Shown: positions 13,644-25,017 of the stretch, piece by piece
How positions within the stretch are numbered: the stretch's first letter is position 1
Layout of the letters: every line of letters begins with the position of its first letter
Source of the DNA: Capsaspora owczarzaki ATCC 30864
Lineage: Eukaryota > Opisthokonta > Filasterea
DNA length: 64,000 nucleotides
Assembly (NCBI RefSeq): GCF_000151315.2
Contig: NW_011887301.1
Span: 785,760 to 849,759 of the forward strand
Reading direction: 5' to 3'
Position numbers and translations under genes: made by a program
Notes under the pieces: model-generated
The model's input: only the letters and a program-made list of their open reading frames with translations
Databases searched by the model: none
What the model was told of the DNA's origin: nothing

Positions 13644-16193
13644 TCAGGCAGAGTTTACATTTAGTGCGACGAACGGCCGTCGGTGAGCATTTGTTGCTTG
13701 TTTGCTCAGGCGAATCACAAGAGATGGTGGATCTTCAACACGAGGACGCTTGTCAAGGTGCTCAGGCGTCGGGGCAGCATTAGAGGCTAGTTGAGTAGCG
13801 GAACTGCGCGTTGGGAGGCGACTTTGGCGCATGCGGGCCACTAGTTCATCGGTAAACTGCACTCCGTCGTATGAACCGTCGCTGTCGGACCTTTCAGAGA
13901 ATGTTCGTTTTGCTGGTGTGATTGCGATCGTTTGCTGGGTCGTCAGGATGGGGAGCGACGGCGAGGGCAGGCTCTCAGTCGGATTTGCAGCAACAGGCTC
14001 TGCAGCCTGCGACAAAACTTGCTCTGATTGACGCAAAGCAATCTGTCGGGCACGAGCGGGAGTTTGAGTACGAGCAACAGGGGCTCGAGTACGTTTCGGA
14101 GTTGAAGCTTGAAGTGCGGCCAGCTCGTTGCGAGCTTGGGCGAGCTCTGCTTCGCGCAAAGGGTCTTGCAACTCGGCGGCGGCGGCGAGTTCAGTCTGCA
14201 GTGCACTGATTCTCCGTGTCAGAGCAAATTTTGCGTGCTCGGCGGCGGCCTCGGCAGCCATGGTACGTGACCGGTTCATCAATCGAGTCATCTCCTGCGC
14301 AATCTTCGTTTGTTCTTGCAGTTTTTTTGCGTTCGCCCGCTGCATTGCCTCCTCGGTAATCGCCAGATACGCGCCTTTCGTATGCTTGTGCTTGTAGGTA
14401 GTGCTGGTTTGAATTGCGAGGGAATAGGAAGCACGCTGCACGATATCATCGACGGTGATGGGGACGCTCAGCAACTCGCGAAGTTTGCCAACGTGACTGA
14501 GTGCATCTCGTTCTAGCGCCTCGGAACTGGGACCAGCTGCAAGTTCAACATCGGCATCATCGAGGATTAGGCGAGCCTTCTTGAATATCAAACGCACCGG
14601 CGAAAGCGAGGGAGCAGGGTCTGGGACGCTGGCATACCCGCTCTCCACCGAGGGCAAAGGCGGTGTGGGGTGGGATATCTCGGCACTCTCGACGACGGGC
14701 AGCGTTGGAGTCGACAGGAGATTGGGGACGCTCGCCGTGTCTGTGGGCGTTGCAGAAACTGGCTGGACGGGCGCAGCCAAGGCCTCTTTTCCTATGAGTG
14801 ATTCAGTTCTGCTCGCATGGTCCGGGCTCACCACCCACTCGCAGTATGCATTCTTGTCCAAAGGCCAGATTCCAGTCTTTTTAAATCCAGCAGTGATGAC
14901 GGCTGTATTTTGCGAAATCTTGTACCACGCATTCAGAGCGCAATGCACTCGCATTTGGTCGTCCGAGGCAAAGACGCCAGCTGCAATCGCGCTCGCATAC
15001 TCTGCTTGTAACTGACGCTTGAAGTAGCCAAACACAGTGCGATCGAGTGGCTGAGTCTCAGTGCTCGTGTGCGCGGGCAAGACAAGAATCTGAATTTGAT
15101 CGTAGAAAAACTCGGCCACCAAATCGTGCTCGAGGCTGTGCGTGGATGAGCCATCCATGATCAAAAGCAGTGGGCCTGACGGGTGTCTTTCTCGCATGCA
15201 GCTTCGCCACTCGCGCAGATAAGTTTTGAACAAGTCTGAGGTCATGTACCCCTTCTCGGTCGTTGCGGTAGAGCAGGCGTCAATGGGAACGTGTTGGCAA
15301 ACCGTCGCGACGTTCGTACCCTTCGTAAAAATCAGCATGGGAGGGAGCGGCGCAGTTCCATCGGCACACACCAAGAAGACGCCGGTGATGTGCCGTCCGA
15401 GGCTGTTGTTGTGCCCACCGCCAACGAGCGCGACACGACCCCACGATGCCCCTAATACAGTCGATCCCTTGACGCGAGAAGAAATCTCGCTCTCGTCAAA
15501 GTTGCTGACGCGGCTCGGCTCGACGGTAAGGAGAGGATGTTGATCGTAGGCCTGTTTGAGTTGAGTCGGGAGAGTCCCGAGATTGTCGGGTGTCAGCGCT
15601 GCAGCCCGGCACACTTCCAGCACACGGCCCTTTCGAAGCCTGACGCGTCCCTTCGCTCGCTTCAAAAAGGTGGCCCACCAGGACCGGCTAGGCGTGTCTT
15701 GGACAAACGCCCGCCTTGGTGAGCCGTCGAAAGAAGTTGTTTCAGAACACGGTTTCAAGTACTTGGCGGCCTGCGCTTTCGTCAGACAGCATGACGCGCG
15801 AGCAAACGCTTCCAATAAATTGATAATTGCATCAACTTCGTGATCGGTAAAGATGGGTGGTCGGCCTTTCGTGCGGGTGGACCGCGCCAGCTCGATCACT
15901 TCATCCAGCGTTCCAGACTGAATCAGTTCGCGGTGGCCCGCGTGGAGTTGAGCCCAGTCACTGACAGTCGACTTTCCGCACTTGAAGCCAGCCTGCCCCA
16001 GCCGCGCGGCGACCTGTTCACATGTCCATTGAAATGGTGTTGTCGTACAACCAGTCGAGAGGGTCAGCGGACCCGGGGTTAGCAGCTTGAGGGCGATGGC
16101 GATGGCGATCGGTCGTCGGTTTTTTCCAGCCGCCTCGGCGAGTCGCCCAAACCACCCCGCGACGATCGCAGCCACCTCAACAAGACACTCCAT
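13644..16193 (-). CDS. Pogo-like transposase (HTH + DDE_1 type)
   Basis: The product is a cut-and-paste transposase that binds the element's ends and integrates at TA. The frame stays open upstream, but the first ATG is at 16193, giving 849 residues. The N-terminus carries a helix-turn-helix-like segment (WTCEQVAARLGQAGFKC, then STVSDWAQLH) and the linker GRPPIFTDHEVDAI. The catalytic acids are D233 in NFDESE, D347 in LLIMDGSSTHS and D384 in TQPLDRTVFGYFK. PLDRTVFGYFK corresponds to the PLDxxxF signature of DDE_1/Tigger proteins. A C-terminal extension of roughly 350 residues is rich in Glu/Ala/Arg and probably coiled-coil. No break is seen, so it may still be active. Confidence 0.88.
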   Translation of the reverse strand: MECLVEVAAIVAGWFGRLAEAAGKNRRPIAIAIALKLLTPGPLTLSTGCTTTPFQWTCEQVAARLGQAGFKCGKSTVSDWAQLHAGHRELIQSGTLDEVIELARSTRTKGRPPIFTDHEVDAIINLLEAFARASCCLTKAQAAKYLKPCSETTSFDGSPRRAFVQDTPSRSWWATFLKRAKGRVRLRKGRVLEVCRAAALTPDNLGTLPTQLKQAYDQHPLLTVEPSRVSNFDESEISSRVKGSTVLGASWGRVALVGGGHNNSLGRHITGVFLVCADGTAPLPPMLIFTKGTNVATVCQHVPIDACSTATTEKGYMTSDLFKTYLREWRSCMRERHPSGPLLLIMDGSSTHSLEHDLVAEFFYDQIQILVLPAHTSTETQPLDRTVFGYFKRQLQAEYASAIAAGVFASDDQMRVHCALNAWYKISQNTAVITAGFKKTGIWPLDKNAYCEWVVSPDHASRTESLIGKEALAAPVQPVSATPTDTASVPNLLSTPTLPVVESAEISHPTPPLPSVESGYASVPDPAPSLSPVRLIFKKARLILDDADVELAAGPSSEALERDALSHVGKLRELLSVPITVDDIVQRASYSLAIQTSTTYKHKHTKGAYLAITEEAMQRANAKKLQEQTKIAQEMTRLMNRSRTMAAEAAAEHAKFALTRRISALQTELAAAAELQDPLREAELAQARNELAALQASTPKRTRAPVARTQTPARARQIALRQSEQVLSQAAEPVAANPTESLPSPSLPILTTQQTIAITPAKRTFSERSDSDGSYDGVQFTDELVARMRQSRLPTRSSATQLASNAAPTPEHLDKRPRVEDPPSLVIRLSKQATNAHRRPFVALNVNSA

Positions 16194-16308
16194 GTGATAA
16201 CCAACTCGATTTATGTACAATGGTGAAAGAGCCGAGGCGAAGCGATGAATAGACTGCGAGAAAAACGCCTCATCCGGATTAAAATGCAACTCTCGAGGTC
16301 TGTAATGC

Positions 16309-16332
16309 GTCCGGATTTAGAGACAGTTACTC
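16309..16332 (-). repeat. Right terminal inverted repeat of the pogo-like element
   Basis: This is the inverted copy of 13138-13161 with about three mismatches, and it is followed by TA at 16333-16334. Confidence 0.88.
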
Positions 16333-16334
16333 TA

Positions 16335-19300
16335 AGACCTTCTGTTTGAGACTGTCACTCATTCCGGCTCCGCCCAACCTTTGGGCAATTAATGGGCATA
16401 TATTAGCGTCACCAATAACCACCGAAAACCCGGTGCAAACAGACCTTGTCAGGCGGGGAAAAGTCGACAAAGCGACATGGCGCGAAAAATTACAAAGTTC
16501 AAAGTTTCCAGTCCTGTGCGTCGCTATTGAGGCTCTTCCCTGCGCCTCATCGCCCCGCTTCCAAATTCAGTGCACAATAGCGTGTAAAATCTACACATGG
16601 ACAAAGTAAAATCCGAGAATAGTCGACCAGAAGCCAGGGAGGGAAGGGATGAATGGCGACCAAATTTGGGGACATCACTCTTCAACCACCACCTCCTCCT
16701 CCTTGACGCTCCCGGCCCGGGTATTTGACGGAAACTCGTCCACTTATCGCATGGAATATGTAGAACCGCACACAGACAGTGAGAAGCATCGTGAGGGCGT
16801 CGTGGAGGCTCGATGTGGCGCGTGTTTCAACCGTGTTTCAACGGCTTTCGTGTTTCGGCCATTCACTTGCGTGTACTCGCCTCGTCCTTGCAGATGCGAC
16901 CGTGCCTCTTTGGCCACGTGTGTACATCTGTCAACTCTATCTGAATCCAATGCGGCGACGACCTGGCACGAACACTGGCATCAGGAACTTGACCAAGGTA
17001 ATAACCGGCTGTTTGAAACAAGCGATCGTGTCTTTTTTTTTTCTCGTTTTTTTCCATTCCCCAACTTGTGCCCTGCCCTGTGATTGCACGCTGCACGAGC
17101 CGCCCCACTCACACTGCAATGATGCCCCGTAGTCGACCTGCACCCGCGCCGCGCCGCGCCGCGCCGCACACGACCCTGCTGGCCTAGACTGTACGCTGTG
17201 CTGAACGAAACAATGACTTTTTTTCTCACTTTCTTCCCCCACATGTTGGTGATGGTTCCACAGGCGTCCGCGACCCTCCACCGATGCTATCATCAAGAAA
17301 CAGAGCCACCTTCAGGTAAGTCACCAGTTCCCACCCCAAGGTAAGTCAATGGGAAGCCGGCTCTTCCAAGACTCCAAGGAACTCCAGTGCCCCAGCGGCC
17401 TTTCGTGGTCCCCTCGAGCCCTGCCGCGGACTGCCTGCTTGGTACGTGTGGCAACATGCTATAATGATGTTGTGCAAGTGTCACTGGGGCGGGAAGACAT
17501 GTCATGGTCGACTGGTTGGTGTGACTTTGGGTTGGTGGCACCGACGCTGGGTGCCTCCACCCCAAAGGTCCGCCGATCGGCCGCCTGGCACTGTTTTCAT
17601 GCACAACACACTTGTACAACATCACTGTAGTGTGGAGCCGCGGGTACCGGGCCGGCAGCGGCGAGGCGGCGGGCCCAAAAGCCCAAATGCGTCAATCTTC
17701 AGAGCCCGATAGCGGGCCTCCCGAGCGAGCTGCACCGTTCTTACTGTAGCAATAGATAGTTCATACTTAGCACTAGTAGCATACAACGTAGAAAGGGCGG
17801 GGCACCAATAGTACGGCCAGGCCAGGCCCCCGACCACCCAATGCCGCCATTGGGGTCCATTGCGTCCGCGCGCCTTCGCACCACCAGAAACGTGTAGTCA
17901 GTACCAAATCGAGTCGAATGTACTAACTGGCGGGACGGTAGGACTGAGTAGAGAGACGTAGAATTTTTTCCCCAGAACCGAACCGAAGCAAAAAGCGAAC
18001 TTTGCGCCTTTACTGCACTTCGGGGTTTGGACCTTGCGAGCCGATTTTTCAAGATTCGGATCAGCCAAAGTTTGTTCTATCTAACAATGTAAAAATATCG
18101 ATGGAAAGTAGGTTGGGCATGGTGGTCATTTTTGGGGATTTTTGCCCCAGTCATTTGCATTACGTTCGACCTCGACCTCAAGTCCCCCCTCCACCCCACT
18201 TTTCGGCGCTTTTTCGATGTGACTATGTTTATAGACACTAATGAACATGTTTAGACCAATAAAACCATGGAAGTGCCGGATTCCCCCAATTATGCTGATT
18301 TTGCTGAATTCACATTGGCCGAAAGTCGACCCGGCTCTCGACATGGGGTCTACTTGGATTCACCACAACTGCAGAAAACAATCACACATATACAATAGAA
18401 GTAATTTTAAGCAAAATTTTCGGGATTCAAGGACGTGATGTTCGCGACACCGCGTCTTTGGGAGGCCTGGCTTGAGCAGCAGGAGTGAGATTTTGGGCTC
18501 AAACTTTGGATTTGAGCAAAACATTGAGATGGCTAACAATTGGAAAAGTAAGAGCGGTATAGATACTGTCCAACACAGAGCCAACCACCCCCTGAAAATC
18601 AGCCAGCCGGTGGCGATTTCGTAATACACGGCCTACTTTACCTACCAGCGTCATAAATCAAAGATAAAACCCAGTCAGCTGCTAGAAAGCGCAAAGGAAG
18701 GGCAGGTGGTAGGTCAAGGGACTCGGTGGGAGGCCGTCGTCCGGAACCGGCGCAAAGTGCTCCCAACCCACCGATCTCACGATACAAGACTGTCAATCCT
18801 TTGAAACTTTGGCAAACAGAGTACAACACATATTAAACCAGGAATCCCGAGCGAGAGTGAACAATCTACGATGGTGGCCCCGAAAGTAGGCAGTGTATGG
18901 AATCCAGCTCAAATCGGTGCTCCAGCGGCGTCTCACGCGCGCTTCTCCATCTAGACCAACGGGATCGCGGCGCCGCGCTAGCCACAGGTGTTACGAACAT
19001 AGAACTACTTGCTCCAGCAGAGGAATCGCCATGGAAGGTCCTCAGAGGCCATGCGCTCCGATATTCGGTGGATTTTCCGCCCAAACGGGCTCGGAGGCCC
19101 GAATCACCCAACTGGTCAAAGATCATGTCATAGCATGCTATATTTTGGCGTAAGACAACATTAAAACATGGAATCTGGTGATAAAGCGAATGTAAGGGCC
19201 TTCAGGGCTCCGAAACGCTGTGTTCTGTTACCTGTTGGCAAAGTGCCACGATTTGACTGTGAACCAATTTCCGTACTCAGGGTCCACTAGAGGTTGCACC

Positions 19301-20709
19301 ATTCAAGCCACAGCTATATGGAACCAGCGCACACTAGAATCGCCTGCGGGCGGCGATGGAACCAGGTGAGGAGCCGCAGGAAGGGCGTATTCATGGGCTG
19401 GACGAGAATTCAACAAAACGACCATGATGTACTTCTGGGGTCGTAGCCCCGATGCCATCCGTTTTCAACCATGTTTCCGACGTTTGGTATGCATGAATAT
19501 ACTACTGAAGCTCTAGGACGGCCGGGAGACCTCGCTTTCGGTCAGAAACCCAGGAACGCCTTTTGTTCACCTGAAATCGCGACAAACCCGCCCAGCGATA
19601 TTGAGCTCGTTTTTACCACCATCCAAAGCCTCCAGACATGGAATTACGTGTGGAAAACCGTATTCCAGAAGAGGGAGATGTAACAACAAGATGAGTTGGA
19701 GATACGAGGTCAAGTGCAACCCGGCCGAAACGACACCGAAAACCTGACAGCTCGCCGTTCACGCCATGTACACCCTAAAATCCTCCTCCCACCACACGAG
19801 CACAGTTGCATAGTAAGGAAAGAGCAAATTCCAGGTGTTCGGCCAGCTTTGCAGCAGTCTTGGCCAAAATATGTCAACCTGGCCCCAAAAGCCGACTGTG
19901 CCGATCTCGGCTCCAATCATAATTATTTTTTCACCGACACGCTTTCCCGCATATTGGAGACGGGTTAGATGATTTGCCATCATCAGACCGTCGATTATAT
20001 CCTCCTGTATGGGTGAAGTGCAAACCACCCCTCAAAAACACCGATTTAGAGGGGTCGCAAATGACCATCTTCCCGTCGACTTTATCCCGCTTCACCACTA
20101 TCAGTATATTGCCGACATTGTAAAAACACAAAGTACAGCCGAAAGTGGAGGTTTGTACATGCTTTGTCGAAATGGGATGGGTTGGAAGGAAAATTTTTCC
20201 AAGTTCGAAAAAATTCGAGTTTCAGCCTGGTGACTTCCACTTGAGACTTTTATGACCGACGAACGATTGTAACCCACATTAAATTTGCATGGGAAATCCG
20301 AAAATACCATCCGCGAGGTGATGGCTCGTGTCTACTCGTCAGGGCAAATCGCTTGTTTGAGCTTCAGGCCACGCCAAGTGCTCGGAGCGCCGTTTTTTCA
20401 AGCGCAATCGAGTTTACACGATATTATAAGGATACCCTTTTGGAATTTCCGCCAGAAACAGCTCAGGTCGGGCAGGGCACCCGAGCGAAGCCCGCCAGCG
20501 ATTCCAGTCTCTGACCTTCCCTCCGCCCCATCTCCACTCCCCGGCGTCCGTTCGCCTCCGTTTCAATTTTAGAATACTCCACATACATTCTAGTTTCTAT
20601 TTCCAACGCGGCGAGGCTGGGGAAAAATCCTATCCAAATCTGTTAGTATAGGTCATTTTTCCTAGTGAGCATAGCAGCTCAGTCTCCATCCCTTTTGGTC
20701 ATCATCATC
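16335..20709. other. 4.4 kb without a recognised gene (right part of transposon island)
   Basis: No known protein, tRNA or rRNA is recognised here. Two stretches have exon-like borders on the plus strand: 16893-16996, after a cag and before gtaata, and 17263-17313, after a cag and before gtaagt. Their translations are unfamiliar in every phase. A GCCGC-type short repeat lies near 17145-17168. Base texture between 17.6 and 20.6 kb is unlike the neighbouring host genes, with few long frames and no clear introns. It is most simply old, unclassified repeat DNA plus the EMC1 promoter at the right end. Confidence 0.4.
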
Positions 20710-23700
20710 ATGCGGCTGTCACCATTGCTGCTGCTGCTGCTGGCCGCGACGCAGCTGCTCGTTGCGCCCGCCAGCGCAATCTATGAGGACCAAGCCGGTC
20801 TCTTTGACTGGTACGTCTCTGTGTTTTTGTTCTTTTGATTTCGATGCTGGAGGCGAGGGAAACGAGGGGGTCGCCAACAACGCATGGTCCAGTCACTCAC
20901 TCGTCGCGTCGCTCTCTCTCCAATACACCCCACTCCACACCCCCTTGTATGCAGGCGTTTCCAAGCAGTCGGCGCTGTCAAGTTCGCCATCCTCGGCGGC
21001 GAGTCGGCTGCTGCTTCATCGTCGTCTTCGTCCACTGCTTCGCATTACCGTGGCTGGGTCTTTGTTGCGACCGAGTCGAACGCCGTCGCCGCGCTCTCGT
21101 CCGCCTCAGGCGATATTGGTACGTGAAGCATTCGTTGGCTACTCGATTACTCCCACCACGGTCACCGTTCCGTCTGGACGTGAGGCAACGCGAGCGGAGC
21201 GAAAAGCGGGCTGCTGATTTTTCGAGATCTCGTTCCCGCTGCTCACTGCCGCACTCACTGACAACGCGATCGCCCCATTTGACTGTGCGGATTCGGACGT
21301 GCTCTCATTTTCCTATCTTGTGCAGTTTGGCGCCAGGTCTTTTCCGAGAACGACGCCATCGACGGCATGATCCTTCATGGCAACGGTGGGTTGCAGACAC
21401 GACCAATGCGGAACTGTTCTTTGTGTCAAATGCTCATCACGATTTTGTCATTCGCTCATCACTCAAATTGGACAGGTTTGTTCACGCTCTCCGAGAACGG
21501 GCGGCGATTGCGCAAGTGGCTGCCGGAAGCCGGTACGATTGTTTGGGAGCATCTTGTCGACGTTGGCGACCACTCTGGCGAAGCACAGCTGCTTGCAGCC
21601 ACTTCAAGCAATCGCGCCGTTGTCGTCGTCGTTGCCGGGGGCGTGGTTGCCGCGTTTGACGCGTCCGGTCAACCCACTGCATCTTCCAACTGGCAAGCCA
21701 AGCTTCCAGAAGGGTATGTCACCTCGCACTTCTCGCTGCCCAAAATGTGCCCGAAATGCCGACTTTGTCGAGTTCTCATCATCACCTCTCGTCTCCTCCA
21801 AAAAGATTTGCAGCTGTGTCAGCTCGCGTCAACGCCGACGAGGCTCAAATCGTCGGCCGTCTGTCTGGTGCACTCTCGGTGGTTTCTGTCGATTTCTTGA
21901 CTGCTGCAGTCACCCCTGTTGGCACCGTCGCTGATCAGCAAAGGTTTGTCGTCATTTGTAGTCCCCCCCCTTTTTTTCTCTGTGTTGCTGCTTTGGAGAT
22001 GTCTTTTGCAGCGAACTAAACATGTTCACTTTGGCCTGTTCAACCGTTCAGCTCCCGCGTGTCCTTCTTTGGCGACGACGGGCTCTTGCTTGCATCTTTG
22101 AACGGCGCGCTCACCTTCGCTTCCATCTCCAAGCGCACCACCGTCACCTTGCAATCCAGCTTGGCCAAGACGTCTCCCATTCCTGAGGTCTCGATCACCC
22201 TGCTGTCGGCGTCGATGGCCGTCGTCTCGTTCGACCGCCATCATCACGTTTTTGTTCATCAGTCGGGCGCGTCTGTCGCGGTTGCGCGCACCATTACTGT
22301 ACGCATTCATGCGCAACTCTGCATTCCATTTCATTTGACTGCGAAACTCACTTTTTTGACCAAATTGGCTTGGTTTTTCGTTCTCCTCCTCCTCCTCCTC
22401 CTCCATCCAGGGCGCCTACGTCTTTGCGCCGGTCGTGAACAAGGGCGCTGCATCCGTTGTGGCAATTCAAGTCAACACCCAGGACACGCTTGTCAGTGTC
22501 TGGTCGCTTGCGTCCGTCGAATCTTCCCAAAAGGATTTGCCATCTCCCGCTGTCCTCCCCGCTCTCGACCGCTCGCCCGTGTTTGGCGATAGCGCAGCAA
22601 CCGAGCTGCCTTCTGGTCGTTTCCCCTGGCGCGCGTTTACTCACGCCACCATTTCCCCTTCTAGCCCCTTTGCTGCCCTGGTTGTTCAGTCGGACGGTCG
22701 ATTGGTCATGTTGACCGTGTCGCAGGAAGCGGCTTCCAGCGCCGGGTCCAACCGCGCCCTCTGGGCTCGTGAAGAGGCGCTGGCCAGCGTTGTTCAGTCC
22801 GAGTTTGCAGATCTGCCTTCGCGCCAAGCCGACACCCTCGACCACGAGTTTGGCCACTCTGCTGGCTTTGTGGGTCGCATCACCACCCAAACCAAGCAAC
22901 TGCTCGCTGCCCTCCTCTCTCCTGCATCCCTGCTTTCGCCGGTACTCTCCATTGTGGCGCCTGCAGCCAAGACATCCAAGCGTGCCGTTCTGGCGCACCC
23001 TTCGCTCTTGGACGCCAGTTACCCTGGCGCGGAAGGTCTGACCCCCGACAACTTTGGCTTCCGCAAGGTGATTGTCGCCGTCACCGAGACTGGCAGTGTC
23101 TTTGGTCTCAGCACGGACGACGGTGCCATTCTGTGGAAGGCGCGCATCAACTCTGCCCCTTCCGACGGTTTGGCGTTGGACATTTCTGGCTCGTCGTCCT
23201 TGTTTGTGCTCCGCACGACGGCGCACTTCCCCCTCCCTCCGGCGGTGGCCATTGTTGCAACCGGCAAGGGCCGCAGCGTCACGTTCGTCCTCAACCCCAT
23301 CACTGGCAAGCTCTTCCCAACCATGCATGCCAGCGGCCAGGAGCACGACGCCCTCACCGGTGTTGTCGAGCTGCCTTTTGTTGCGTCCCAAGTGCTGCTA
23401 CTGCCAACCGTTGGCCCCAGCGAAGCACGCGTTCTCCTCTTTGTCAACCCCAGCGACACGCGCGCTGAAACCGTCCCCAAGTCGGCTGCCGCCGTTGCCG
23501 CCGTGCAGCAGTATGACAAGCTCACTCCCATCCATGTCTACTCTGTCGAGGCGGATGGCCGTGGCCTTCGTGGCTACTCGCTTGAATTTTCCGGTTCTAA
23601 CGAGCACATTCGACTCGCTCCTACCTGGACGGTCGCCTGGGCCAGCGACGATGAGCGAGTTGCGGCAGTGGCGTCGCGTGCCAGCTACGAGCGCATCAAC

Positions 23701-24843
23701 AGTGTCGGCCGCGTCCTCGGCGACCGCAACGTCCTGTACAAGTACCTCAACCCGAGCATGCTGGCTGTTGGCACCCTGAGCTCTTCCGCAGCCTCCCGCA
23801 CCTCTCGCAATCTGCACGTGTACGTCATCAACACTGTTACCGGAGCCATCATCTTCCGCGCCGTTCACGACAAGGCCAGCGTCCCAGTCATTGTTCAGTG
23901 CGAAAACTGGGTCGTGTACCAATTCTGGAACGCCAAGGCTCGCCGCACCGAGATCACCGTGCTTGAAATGTTTGAAGACGAGTCTCGTGCTGCCGAAAAG
24001 TAAGTCAGAGTTCTGATATGCCGCTGTGGATTTTGCCGATCACTCGATTCCATGTACTGACTGAGAGTTTTGCCAACATTCGCAGGACCACGTTCTCGGC
24101 TTTCGATGGCGCGCTCCCCACCGTCCTTCGCCAATCCTTCATTTTCCCGACTTCCATTTCAACGATGGCAGTGACGACGACTGTCGGCGGCATTACGAAC
24201 AAGCAGATTCTCGGTAAGTGTTTTACAGTTTGTCTGCTCGCATGCTCGAGGGAATGCCTCTGTTGTCCTGTTTGCCTTTTCAGCACACCTCTTTGCTTTC
24301 AAGGAGGGATTCTGCTTGTTACTGACGACCATATTTCTTCCTTTCAAACACAGCTGCTCTCCCTGCGGGCTGGATTTTTGCGTTGGACAAGTTCTTGCTC
24401 GATCCTCGCCGTCCCGTCGGCACACCATCTGAAGAGGACAAGGAAGAGGGATTGATCCCGTACATGGCCGAGCTGCCTTTCATGACCACGTCCATTATCA
24501 ACTACAACCAAACAGTACGTCTCTTTTGATTTTCGTTAATTGCTCGCGAGCCCTTTCTTGAAATCTTCCCCCACCCTCCAAACACTAACCTGGCCCTTTG
24601 GTGCAGATTTCACGATTGAGAGGCATCCACACCGGCCCTGCAGCACTCGAGTCTGCCAGCTTGGTGTTTGCTCACGGTGTTGACATTTTCCACACTCGCG
24701 TGCATCCTTCCAAAACATTCGACGTGTTGAATGAGGACTTTAACTTTTTCCTCTTGATGACAACGCTTGTTGTGCTGATAGTGGGCACCATTGTATCGTC
24801 CTCCATGCTCAAGCGGAAGCGATTGGAAGCAGCGTGGCAGTAG
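20710..24843 (+). CDS. EMC1: ER membrane protein complex subunit 1
   Basis: EMC1 is the large lumenal subunit of the complex that inserts transmembrane segments at the ER. Ten exons join in phase: 20710-20810, 20955-21118, 21326-21385, 21476-21713, 21806-21943, 22052-22298, 22411-23999, 24086-24213, 24354-24514 and 24607-24843, giving 1,020 residues (human 993). The protein starts with a Leu-rich signal peptide of about 23 residues, then IYEDQAGLFDWRFQAVG (human VYEDQVGKFDWRQQYVG). A PQQ-like beta-propeller follows. The end is typical: LLDPRRPVG, INYNQTISRLRGIHTGP, VHPSKTFDVLNEDF, then one membrane segment (LLMTTLVVLIVGTIVSS) and a short basic tail. It is convergent with the next gene, with 174 bases between stops. 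Confidence 0.95.
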
Positions 24844-25017
24844 AACATGCTTTTTTTTGCATTGTTACGAATTTTCGGTGTTGATGATTTTCCTTGTTGT
24901 TGTTGTTGTGTGGCATGCAAACTACAGTATAAAAAATTACAAGATTGTACTTTCGAGCTCTTCCATCGTGAATAACCATCGTTGCATCCTATTGTGATGC
25001 TGGAACTCTCCATGCCG

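Larger units (their letters stand above)
13138..16332 (-). mobile_element. Pogo-like (Tc1/mariner superfamily) DNA transposon, apparently complete
   Basis: The element is 3,195 bases long. Its ends are 24-base inverted repeats: the left end starts GAGTGACGGTCTCTAAATCC at 13138, and the right end, reversed, starts GAGTAACTGTCTCTAAATCC. The two match at about 21 of 24 positions. It is flanked by TA at 13136-13137 and TA at 16333-16334, the target duplication typical of the superfamily. A single uninterrupted transposase gene fills most of the interior. An exact 18-base direct repeat lies just inside each end (13336-13353 and 16271-16288) and may be a transposase binding site. The intact frame and well-preserved ends suggest a recent insertion. 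Confidence 0.9.

Noticed and set aside
17623-17632. CACTGTAGTG as a CACTA-type transposon end
   Set aside because: A ten-base palindrome with no partner end found on the other side and no target duplication.
16335-20709. tRNA or rRNA genes in the unassigned region
   Set aside because: No cloverleaf with a GGTTCGA-type T-loop or rRNA core sequence could be recognised by eye.
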